Below, piece after piece: positions 55,096-64,000 of a stretch of 64,000 bases of DNA. The notes beneath the pieces are model-generated. The model was not told the DNA's origin. It saw only the letters and a program-made list of their open reading frames with translations, and did no database searches. The stretch's first letter is position 1, and every line of letters begins with the position of its first letter. Position numbers and translations under genes: made by a program. The DNA is taken from assembly GCF_000003195.3 (NCBI RefSeq), contig NC_012877.2, positions 23,021,838 to 23,085,837 of the forward strand, in the 5' to 3' direction. This stretch comes from Sorghum bicolor (taxonomy: Eukaryota > Streptophyta > Magnoliopsida > Poales > Poaceae).

Positions 55096-58000
55096 TGTAA
55101 CATCCCTGATGTTACAGTTACTAAAACTAGATCATGTCATCATAAGCATTGCATAGCATAGTGATTAAGCACCATTTGATGCATCAAATTAAAACAAGTT
55201 TATTTTGGTTACTTGTGCTTAGGGAACTAGAGTGTGTTTATATCGTGCAATGATGCTAGTGTGGTTGTGAAATCCCTTGTGTTGAAGGTTTTCGAGAGAA
55301 AATGGGGGGAACCCTGATTTTAAAACCCTAGATTTGCCCCCTTTTGTGCAATTTAAAAACCAAGCAAAATTTGAGGTTGAGTTCAAAAGCAAAGTTGTAG
55401 ATCTTGTCAATATGTACAACTTTGGTGTTTTGAGTTTTTGAAATTTCAATACAAAATTGAATGTAATTTTGAAAATACAGATTTCCAGAAAGTGTCCCCC
55501 TTTCCAATTTGAATTCCTAATTTAAAATATATTTGGAATTTTGAAAAGTGATCAACATGAAAGTTGTAGATCTCAATAAAATGAACAACTTTTATTTTTG
55601 GAATATTTCAAGTTATTGAGAAAAATCAAAAGTAATTTTAAAATTTCTAATCTGCCCCAATTCAAAATTGGAATTTCCCCCAATTTGAGATTTGAAATTC
55701 AAACTGTTTTGCTAAATTCAAACTTTCCCACTCAGATTGAGCTTTGGGCACTTAAAGATGATTTGTATCTTTTAAAATTCTGAACAACTTTCATTTTGGT
55801 GAAAATTTGGCTCCAGTTCAAATTTTGGGAGAATTTTGCAAAACAACAAAATAACTGGATGTGGCTTGCTACAGTGCTCGCGAAGTGGGGGATGCACTGC
55901 AGGCCGCCGGGGCTGAGCTGCTGCGTCCAGCACCGCCACGCACCTGGCCACGCAGCTGCCTGCTTGCTGGGCCTTGCCCGGGTGTCCATCCGCAGCACGC
56001 ACTTCGTCGCGTGGATAAAACCACGAGCGGCCGTGAAAATTTGCCTTTTCCCTCTGAACCCCGACACCGACGAGCTCACTGCGCCCCCAAAATTCATCTC
56101 CCTCGTTCCCTTACAAGCTACCAGAGCCTCCCAGCAGCTCAGCCACGAACCTAGCAATAGTTTGCGCCCCGTAGCGCAAGCTCTAGCCTCTTGTAACCCC
56201 CAACCTTGCGGTTCTTCTCCAAACCCGGCCGAAGCGCCGCCGTGAGTGCTTCACCGTGGCCAGCGCTCATCTTGACCCTTCCACAGCTTTCGAGTAGCTC
56301 CTCAAGATTGCGGTGAGCCCTTGGTACTCCCACGCTCCTCCCATCGCTCTCTAATGGCTCTGGATGCTCGGGGTTTGGCGCCGAGGTGTTTCCGGCTGCC
56401 GAAGTCATGGCCGGGTAGCTTGGGGACCCTCTGTGACCACCTCATCGGCGACTAGGCGGTTGCCGGAACCACGGCGCGAGGTAGAGGACGGAACTGACGG
56501 GCGGGACCCGCCCGTCAGTGACCGCGTGAGAAGGGGGAGTGCGCGTGCAGCGCCCGCGCGGGCCGAGCGTGAACAAGCCGGCCTGCGGACCGAGTTACTG
56601 GGCCGCTCACGGCACAGTGCTCTTCTCTTTTTTCCTTTTATGCAAATTTTGTTTTATGTTTGATTTTGTATAATAAATCATATGCTGATCCAAAAATTAT
56701 GGAAATTTTTGTGTAGGTTCTATAAAATGGGTAGAACATAGGAAAATTACTAGATTCCATTTTCTGGTAGTTTGCATGTATCTAAAAATTGCATCATTTA
56801 ATTAATAAATGAAAATTCCATGAATTTTAATAATTTATGGGTATATCCAAAAATCATCAAAATTGGTGAGAGGCCTCTGAATATTATTGTCTGGCTTCAC
56901 ACAAAATTTGGTGGCATTTGGATAATGTTTGAATAAAATATCATTATGCCCTTAATTAGTAATTTAGTAATAATTCCAAAATAATTAAATATTGATTAGC
57001 TTAATCTCTTAAATTAGGATTTGAGTGATTTTGGGATTATATGATGACCTAAGGTCATTAACCTTAATGACCTTTGGCACTTAATTCTTGTTTGATGTTA
57101 ATACTAATTACTGTCATTAATACCTTTTTAAGAATTAATTAAAGTAAAAAGGAGTAATAATTAGTTAATTAAGAATTATTATGAATTAATTGAGAATAAT
57201 TGTGAATTGAGAAAAATCTTAATTTGCTGATGCAACCTCATGGGTAAAAACACTAAATGATACACAACTTTAATTATTGTTTAGCCTGTCCTTGCACCGA
57301 GAAAGAAAGTTGTACTCGACTTAGTCCTTCTTATATGTTTCTCATATGCATACCATGAGCATTCATCATTTTGCGTATAGTGCACGTGACCGAAGGAGCG
57401 ACTGTTGAACCGAACCCCGAGGTCGGTGTTCCGTTCGAGGAAATAGGATCCGAGACTTGGGAAGTCTCCGAGGAACCCACTCAGCTCTGCAACCAAGGCA
57501 AGCCCCGGATGCATTAACCCCTCCTTGAATGTTTTAAAGCTTTTATCACTTATGAATTGAAAATGCTGCATTACGTAGTCAAGAATTGGGCTTAACCTAC
57601 TTGTTGCATTTACTACCTTGATATTTGTTATCTTGTCCTTGGCACATGTTTTATTTTAAAACTGCGTAGTGATGCTTAGCCCTGCTACTAGTTAGGTTTT
57701 CCACTAAGAAAGTTTGAAGGGTTGTTGCGGGGTACTCTTATGGTCAGTGATGTTTCAACTTGAGACCGGTCGGTGGACTTGCTTTAAGAATGGAGTCTTA
57801 AAGTAGTGTCACCAGCTATGTCGATTAAGGACCGTTCTGTTGATGGCCTGTTGGGTTGAGAATTTATAGTACTAGCCACTTGCCCTCGGTAAGCCCGGTC
57901 TTGTGATCCCTCGACACGAACGGCTACTCGCGCACTGGGCGTGGAGCGATGGCGAGAGTAGCGTGTACCCTCCTGGCAAATGGGCTTGACGGTGGGGTAC

Positions 58001-59065
58001 TGTGCTCTCAGGTGCCGCGAACCCGGTCAAATTTGGGGAGAGCTAGATTTGGGTTGACATATGAAAGATTTGGTTCTGCATTTGTCAGGTGGTTAGGAAC
58101 TCGAACTGGATTGCTAAGCGGTTCGAATCATCGTTGCTACCCGATTGGGAGACTCAATCCACTGACCGCCATCGTAGTTAAATATGCCACTAAGTTGTAA
58201 AATGAGAAAGGGAAAAATGTCTCATGAGGTTCGTATCCCAATTCCCGGACTCAGAGTGACATGAAGCTATGGCCGTTGGATAGATAATACTTTGATTAAG
58301 GACTAGGAACTTACAGACCTGTCTGTGAGAAGCAACTAGATAGACTGTCCTCGAACTCCTCGGCCTCTTGAGGAGAGGAATTTGTGGGTAAAACTTGAAA
58401 GTAAGGATGCACTATTAGTAAGCTTTTTAGCAAAACAATTTGACTCCTTGCTGAGCCACTCCTTGCTTAACCTAAGCCTGCATTCCTAAGTTCTCCTCTT
58501 TTTCTGCCGGGTAAGTCTTGTTGAGTACTCCGTACTCAGGGTTCTATAACCCCTGTTGCAGGTGAAGCTCAGGAGCCGACTTGTTTCGGACCCTGTTGTG
58601 TGACCGTCGTCAAAGTTGACGACGGGGAGGAGTGAGCGTGACCCATGGGCAGGGTCTATAAATTTGTAATCCGTGTACTATGGATGAAGTTGCTCCACTA
58701 GACCTGGCTTGTAATAAAACTTTACTACTTGGAAGAACTACTTTTGTAAATTAAGTTATGTAATGCTTCCGCTGTTTTACTCCGAAATGTTATTTTGGTT
58801 ATATGTTGACTGTGATACTGCAATGTCTTTGCAACGAATGATCCTGGTGTTAAGGTGGCCACTCGCTTTCCTGTAAGGGCGAGAAGAAGAAGTTCTCGTT
58901 AATTGACCATCGGTAGTGGTTGATACGCCACGGGTAGCGGTGGAATGGGCGTCCTAGGATGCTCATCGGGCTTCTAAAGTGGAAGGAACCCCGGCATCAC
59001 CGTTAGAGGTCCTTATGACAATGACAGGTGTCGGTGGATCCAAACACTTAGGAGGTTCTACCACA
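55096..59065 (+). repeat. 3' LTR of Element G
   Basis: 3970 bp, begins TGTAACATCCCTGATG and ends ACCACA. Partner of 45197-49073. TSD GTCAC follows at 59066-59070. Confidence 0.93.
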
Positions 59066-59070
59066 GTCAC

Positions 59071-59982
59071 TTACCCCTCAATAGTAAGAGAATTCCTACC
59101 ACAGCCATATATGTTCATACCTTGTTCAAAACCCTTCTATATATGCTACTTGTACTTGTGTTGAGTTTAGTCAAACCTTGTGACCCTAGTTGAGAATTTT
59201 GTCATAGTCCTGAGATCAAGATCACACACACACCACATATATATGTCGCTTCTACATTGGAAGTACTCAAAAACATGCCATTCATTTCCACCATATAGAT
59301 GCTCCATGTTTTAAGGTATAGAATTTCTCTTTCTAAGTATTGGTTAAAAGATGAGACACAAAAGCTATGCTTAGTAAAAAAAGTGGGCACATGAAGGTCC
59401 ATTGCTTTTGAAAAAAAGCCTAGCCATTTCTCAAATAAAATAGAGAGAGAGAGCTTATCAAATATAGGAGCATTCTATTCTAATCATTTTTCACACACTT
59501 ACGCATCTTGATCTAGGATTATGACATTCTTCTCCTTGGATCCTCGTTTTGACTTTACAATAGATACAATGCAAGTATGCTATCTTGTTTCTCCCTACCT
59601 GAGCCCCCAAAACCTAATAGATGTAGGATGAAACAAAAGAAGGCAATCTTATGTTATGCCTTGGTGAGGAATCCTATACTTACTAAGTGACTTGAGAGTA
59701 CTATTAGAGGAGTAAGGATGAACTATGTGCTTTCTTTTAAAACATTTATCAAAAACTCTAAGTACTAAGGATAAGAAAATGGGAAGATGACTTTGCTTTG
59801 AGAACTGTTCCATTTTTCAACATCCTAAGGATATATGTTAGACAATGCCACATAACCCACTTGTATAAGATATGTCTTGAGTAGTCTTTGTGTTTGCTTA
59901 TATCTTAAAAGTGTCATAATCATAGGTTATCTTTCTCTAACCTTTGCTCGAGGACGAGCAAAGACTTAAGTGTGGGGGTTCT
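59071..59982 (+). other. 3' non-coding block of Element H
   Basis: No gene. It shares short conserved blocks with E 31700-32900, including AATTCCTACCACAGCCATATAT, GCATCTTGAT and TTGGATCC near 59540. It also has the hairpin TTGCTCGAGGACGAGCAA at 59944-59961. The polypurine tract GTGTGGGGGTT (59970-59980) precedes the LTR. Confidence 0.65.
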
Positions 59983-61030
59983 TGTTGACGGGAAATAGGA
60001 CTCAGTTCTACATACTCAAAAGCCCATCAACAGTCCTCGATTAAAGGAAGATAAGCATCACATGAACATGTTTATCACTAATAAAGTTCCACTTGTACTC
60101 TTAGCTTGTTCAATGCAGGGAAGAAGGAAATGAGCCCTGTGGGCCCCATAACCCCAGTCGGCCGACCATGGTTTGGGCCCACCAGGGGCTCCCCTCCATG
60201 GCATGAGCCATGGCATACTCCAATGAGTCAATCTCAACCCTTGATCCAAGTGTGCTTGCCCTCAACGGTTCAAACACTTAGCACATGGATCCTTGGGCCT
60301 ACATGGAAGCAAGCAAGTGTGCAACCAGACTCAACTTTGGACAACACTTCACATGACAAGTGGGGACACCACTAGGAGGCCAGTGGTGGGCCAGGGGGCC
60401 CAAAGGTCGGTCGGCCATCCGACCAATTGAGTCGTGCCACCTGGCCCAGCCTCCCACCGACCTAAGGACCTTCTAGAAGGTTAGTGGGACCCACTGTCAT
60501 CCAGATGTTAGGTCGGTCGACCTACATGTGGGCCCCATCTTGAGTCGGTTCACTTCCACAATGTCCCAATGATGAACATGTGATGGAAATCCCCAACCGT
60601 TGATCATATGGCGGTTCTAAGGTTAGTTTATCCAACAGTGCGTGCTGAAGATCACGCGGATTGCTGACGTGGCGCTGTAGTAGCCCCTACTCTATCTCTT
60701 CCATATAAATACCCCCTTAGAGAGCTTAGTTAAGCATGATATATCTTAGGAAGAGCTACTCTTAGCTAAGTATGACAATAGAGGGAAGAGAGTGAGGAGT
60801 TCCCCGAGGATGAGTCTCGGTTTGCCGAGAGTCTTCTTCCAGGAGTGCCTCAACGGATGCTTGTCTTCTAGTAAGCCTTCCTTCTAGTTGCCTTTCATCT
60901 GAGTACTTCGAGTATTTACACAAGCATTTCTTGCAGTAAAACCGTTTTCTACTTTTGGTGTCACACAAGCATTTCTAGTGTTATGCTAAGGACTGACAAT
61001 CCTAGATAGTGATGCTAAGCAGAGTCAACA
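59983..61030 (+). repeat. 3' LTR of Element H
   Basis: 1048 bp, TGTTGACGGG ... AGAGTCAACA with 7-bp inverted ends. TATA box TATAAATA at 60704-60711. It contains three GTCGGnCGAC-type palindromes (about 60157, 60405, 60511), the last two 106 bases apart. The 5' partner is outside the window or destroyed, so the boundary rests on the inverted ends, the tract and the hairpin. Confidence 0.75.
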
Positions 61031-61089
61031 CAGGGTGCGCGACTGGCACTAAGCTACGTGCGGGCAGCATCGGGCTAAGGGATGTCCCA

Positions 61090-61205
61090 CCCTTAAGGGC
61101 ATGTGCTCTCACTCCATCCACTGGATTCTCATTGAGAAGTGTCCAAACACATATCTCAGTGCAGATTCCAGTGGTGGAAGGAGTGAGAGCATACGCCCTC
61201 AAGGG
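61090..61205. mobile_element. MITE-like fold-back repeat
   Basis: The arms 61090-61125 (CCCTTAAGGGCATGTGCTCT...) and 61168-61205 are near-perfect inverted repeats, and the 40 bases between them also pair partly (CTGGATTCTCATTGAG against CTCAGTGCAGATTCCAG). The total is 116 bp. No ORF and no clear target duplication, so the superfamily is not assigned. Confidence 0.55.
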
Positions 61206-62229
61206 CAAAAATAACTTTACCGCAGGGTACGCGCGGATGCTCGCTCAAGATGAAAGGATGAGGAAGAGAGTGACTCATGGGTCACCTACAACTTGGCCTC
61301 ACCAAATAGAAAGAGAAAGAATAGAGATGATAGGGTTATGATAGAAGGGTATTTTGGACACTTTCTCTGGTCGGGCCCGCATGCTAGGGCTGCTTAACGG
61401 TGAAAATCTAACATAAGGCGGATAGAATGGCTTCGAAAGAAATAAAGATAAAATGTCATGGTTGGTTTCAAACTTTTTAGTGGCACTAGGTAGTGTGCCC
61501 GTGCGTTGCTACAAGATAGCTAACATTTTATAGTAGAAACACACGAATTGCACAATAAAATAACAATATTGTAAAAATTAAATACAAATATTAATTTGAC
61601 ATTTAATGCAAAAAAATCATAAAACTAACAAGAGATGGTATAATTATGGATGCCTGCCATGACAATCTTTGTGGTACAAATTTTTTGAAGACAGGAAAAT
61701 ATTTAATTGTGACCCTTGTCATCCATTCTTAGATAATAAAAACAAGCAACAAGGTTTCTCATGAAGAAGTACCTAAAATCACAATATTTGTGATAGATAA
61801 CGATTCCAACTAAGCTATGCCATTTTACTAAACCATGTGCTTCCCTACCAACCTTTTGCCCTTCTTATTGGGATAACTTGGGCCTTGGAGGTTTGCCTTT
61901 CGAGAGCTCGTCCTCGCCACCAAAATTGGTAGACTGAGCCAACTTCAGAGTTTGATCTGAGCAGTTTTGAAGTAATGGGAATCTTCAGCTCCATCTACTT
62001 GAGAAGATATTGTCAACATAAGTAGTCTTCTAGTGTTGCAAGAATTCGTATCAGCGAATATGTTATGGATATTAAACAGAACTCCACAGTTTTAAGAAAT
62101 ACAAAAAAAAATCCACAATACTTATGTTGACAGATTCTTTATCTACAGCATTATTATGTGATCAGCATCACACTCTAAGCATATGTGACATGAGACCGAT
62201 CGATATCTATCTCACATATCCTTTTAATA
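61206..62229. other. Intergenic, A/T-rich; one possible coding remnant
   Basis: Mostly featureless. On the minus strand about 61885-61965 reads LLQNCSDQTLKLAQSTNFGG then EDELSKGKPPRPKLSQ-stop. It may be the last exon of a gene I cannot name; the support is weak. Confidence 0.3.
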
Positions 62230-62292
62230 TTTCTGTCATAAACACTATACTACCATATAAACCATATGGTAGTGCAGTGTTTATCACAGAAA
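62230..62292. repeat. 29-bp inverted repeat with 5-base loop
   Basis: The arms 62230-62258 and 62264-62292 pair at 27 of 29 positions counting one G-U. The loop is 62259-62263. It could be a tiny MITE end-to-end fusion or a small-RNA hairpin. Confidence 0.7.
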
Positions 62293-62759
62293 TGAACACA
62301 TGCCCAGTTGCTGAGATTTTGTCACCATCAATAATATCAATAGTTCGAAAAAGATGGAAAGTGTGTTCAACAAAAATAGATTGTTTTCTTTCCATAATTA
62401 GAGGTTCACATGGATTTTAAGTAAAAAGTGGTGGTAGGCCTCTCTAATTAGGTCAAATGTTGATAGTAAAAGGGAGCAAATAAGAACAACAGCTAAACCA
62501 AACAAATGTTGCAGATCAAATACATGTAGTTCTACGAGGATGATCATGTCAACAACCACCAAGCTATTAAGATGCATGGTTAAATAAACAAGCTAATCAC
62601 TGCCAACACTAACACAAGCACGATCCCACCTTACTTCACATGTGCTAATTTACTAACAGAAACACTAATACAAATTAGAAATACTAACACAAATTTTCCC
62701 GAACAAAAAATAATGATCATAGTCACCTGAAGGGTAAAGATAAGGTCCCAAAATAGTCT
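62293..62759. other. Intergenic, nothing recognised
   Basis: A/T-rich sequence without a supported gene or repeat. Confidence 0.5.
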
Positions 62760-63082
62760 AATTTATTATTTTCAGTGAGCCATTGTAGTAGTTCTGATGT
62801 GCTTCGAGATCTAGCCTCATCAAGTAGCTCTACAAATCGAACAACCTCAATACTGCGGGCTCGGAACCGCTTGCCATCTGAAACAAGAACAAGATCAAAT
62901 TCAACCTGCCTCATTTTTGGAAACCTCTTTTCACTTGGATCAGGGAGCCAACCAGCCATCCTTGCAGCCTGCAGAAAGACAACAGTAAATGGAAAACATC
63001 CTGGTGCCATTCTGCACTTACACTGAAAAACATGTCAAAGAGTTGCGGCTGACATGATCCATTCTGCCTCCTCAACATTGAG
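62760..63082 (-). pseudogene. Arginyl-tRNA synthetase gene fragment, two exons with intron
   Basis: Exon text on the minus strand from about 63082: YQLNVEEAEWI, a deletion of about 15 bases (YVTDVG of the family is missing and the frame is lost), then QPQLFDMFFS up to 63022. A 53-base GT...AG intron (62969-63021) follows. The next exon from 62968 reads AARMAGWLPDPSEKRFPKMR, then QVEFDLVLVSDGKRFRARSI, then VVRFVELLDEARSRSTSELL and QWLTEN. Plant arginyl-tRNA synthetases (class I, charging tRNA-Arg) have VGFGLVLG-DGKRFRTRS here; the changes at VEFDLVLV hit the conserved part. The preserved intron means a DNA-level duplication or capture rather than a retrocopy. No other exon is found nearby. Confidence 0.75.
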
Positions 63083-63410
63083 TTGATACCTCCATTAAAT
63101 GATCTTAAATAAAATAATTAATGCTGATAGTAGACACTTGATCCTAATAAAGAAAGCACAATTTTCAATATTTGAATATCTTGGTATATAATTGTCCTCA
63201 TGCCCTAAGTTTTTTTCTTCCTGAACAGAAAAGAAAAAATGCAATGGGATTTAGTGTCGGAATTAAGGCAGCAAGAAAGGGAGCAATTTTACCGAAAATT
63301 TTCATGCCTACCCACTCCAAGATCTTCAATTTGGTTTTAATCACCAAAGAAAGGATTATAACTTTATTTGTGATTTTTCATGCCTACCACTACTGTATCT
63401 GTTTTCTATT
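63083..63410. other. Intergenic, no gene
   Basis: A/T-rich. A short text TTTTCATGCCTACC occurs twice (63300 and about 63377), otherwise nothing is recognised. Confidence 0.5.
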
Positions 63411-64000
63411 ATTTTTCTCGAACAGCGTAGAAGAACTGCACGTCATTTCATTAAGATAGAGAAAAGAGGTACACGGGTCAAGAGGCCCAACTCACACACA
63501 CAAGACTCACACACCCCACACACACAGAATCACCACACAAGGTCAGGGAACGACCAAAAAGCCTCTAGGCTTTAAACCCCACCAGGCAACAACCTAAACA
63601 CCAACTCCTGGAGTTTGAAGGCACCCGCTAAGCACCAGAGTCCTCCCTCTGAGCTAATAGCCCAAAGGACTTCCTAAATACTTGGCCTCGTATTATCGAA
63701 GACACAAGTATTGCGATACTTCCAAATCTCCCATGCTACCAAAATAATCACGGAGTTGAGTCCTTTGGGCGCCTCCATGGGGGCAGCAGTAGTTGGTCTC
63801 TTCCACCATCATGAGAAACGAGTTGCAGTAGACTGTGGAGCCAACTGCAGCAGCCCTAACTGTTGCAAAATCAGAGACCTCGTGCTGATCACATAGAGGA
63901 CATGCCTCAGGATGGGGAAGGTTCTTCCTTGCTAAACGATCCACTATCTAAACACGGTTGTGAAAGACCAACCAGATGAAAAACTTGCAACACGGAGGAG
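63411..64000 (-). mobile_element. 3' end of a LINE with RVT zinc-binding domain
   Basis: On the minus strand the sequence enters at 64000 with CKFFIWLVFHNRV, a stop (TAG), then IVDRLARKNLPHPEACPLCD. This is the zinc-binding domain at the C-terminus of plant LINE reverse transcriptases (normally KRGLPHPEHCPLCDQEEETI). After CDQHE the usual I-D-H-L is lost. Further on WCLAGAFKLQELVFRLLPGG resembles the usual tail, followed by a 3' UTR rich in TG/TGTG and a short A-rich end near 63405. Stops and frameshifts make it a pseudogene. The RT domain lies right of the window. Confidence 0.75.

Larger units (their letters stand above)
45197..59065 (+). mobile_element. Element G: Del/Tekay-type chromovirus with 3.9-kb LTRs
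   Basis: The LTRs are 45197-49073 and 55096-59065, with target duplication GTCAC (45192-45196, 59066-59070). PBS TGGTATCGGAGC lies after the 5' LTR and polypurine tract AAGGGGGAAGGGC before the 3' LTR. Internal order: extra coiled-coil ORF, gag, protease, RT, RNase H, integrase, chromodomain. Very long LTRs and a C-terminal chromodomain fit the Del/Tekay branch. Gag-pol carries many stops and frameshifts, and the LTRs differ by numerous substitutions and large indels, so it is an old copy. Confidence 0.92.
42412..61030 (+). mobile_element. Element H: large non-autonomous LTR element, host of F and G (5' end beyond window)
   Basis: The 3' LTR (59983-61030) and the adjacent non-coding block (59071-59982) are clear. 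Pre-insertion continuity with 42412-45196 is shown by the GTCAC target duplication of Element G. Element F interrupts it at 42412. The block beside its LTR resembles C and E (shared AATTCCTACCACAGCCATATAT, hairpin, polypurine tract), and the LTR ends are the same (TGTTGACGG...GTCAACA). No gag-pol domain is seen in the visible part. I infer a distant member of the C/E group. Whether the whole of 42412-45196 belongs to H is not proven. Confidence 0.6.

Noticed and set aside
60106..60375. ORF of 89 codons in the H LTR
   Set aside because: Pro/Gly-rich chance frame across palindromes, no start context and no similarity.
61490..61520. GTGCCCGTGCGTTGC motif, seen near many grass repeats
   Set aside because: I recall it as a common repeat end but cannot assign a family or find its partner end.

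Overview
This window is plant nuclear DNA, almost certainly from a grass (Poaceae, probably panicoid). The basis is the families present: chromoviruses, Tat- and Athila-type Ty3/gypsy retrotransposons, gag-only satellites that share their LTR ends, and a grass-type LINE tail. I see no intact cellular protein gene, no rRNA or tRNA gene and no CRISPR array. About 95% of the window is a stack of LTR retrotransposons inserted into one another. The last 3 kb is decayed intergenic DNA.

Layout, with letters used throughout. Element A (Athila-like, minus strand) fills the left end and 36.0-39.2 kb. Element B (CRM-like chromovirus, plus strand, 398-36028) sits inside A with 5-bp target duplication AGTGG. 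Element C (non-autonomous, minus, 4110-24022, TSD ATGAT) sits inside B. Element D (Tat lineage, minus, 10825-22786, TSD GCAAC) sits inside the primer-binding site of C. Element E (non-autonomous, plus, 26351-34249, TSD AACCG) sits inside the integrase of B. A itself lies inside Element F (Tat-like, minus, 39247-42411 visible), and F lies inside Element H (plus, about 42412-61030). H was separately hit by Element G (Del/Tekay-type chromovirus, plus, 45197-59065, LTRs of about 3.9 kb, TSD GTCAC). The deepest chain is H > F > A > B > C > D, six levels. Five target-site duplications are visible at both ends, and removing B and E restores reading frames exactly.

Coding content. B, D and G carry recognisable gag, protease, reverse transcriptase, RNase H and integrase, each with nonsense or frameshift damage. 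C and E form a gag-bearing (C also protease-bearing) family with no polymerase. It shares LTR termini, the primer-binding site and 3' end signals with the Athila-like A, so it is probably mobilised by A-type elements. D carries, antisense to its own genes, a six-exon gene of the Transposase_28 (putative gypsy-type transposon) family with its own TATA box and AATAAA signals. G carries an intact extra coiled-coil ORF upstream of a broken gag.

Right flank (61031-64000): a fold-back MITE-like repeat, a short hairpin, a two-exon fragment of an arginyl-tRNA synthetase gene, and the 3' end of a LINE with an RVT zinc-binding domain.

The most unusual structures are palindromes of the type GGGGTCGNNCGACCCC spaced about 102-112 bp apart in Element H, the spliced antisense gene of D, repeated polypurine-tract-like boxes inside C and E, and the contrast between D's nearly identical LTRs and its broken genes.
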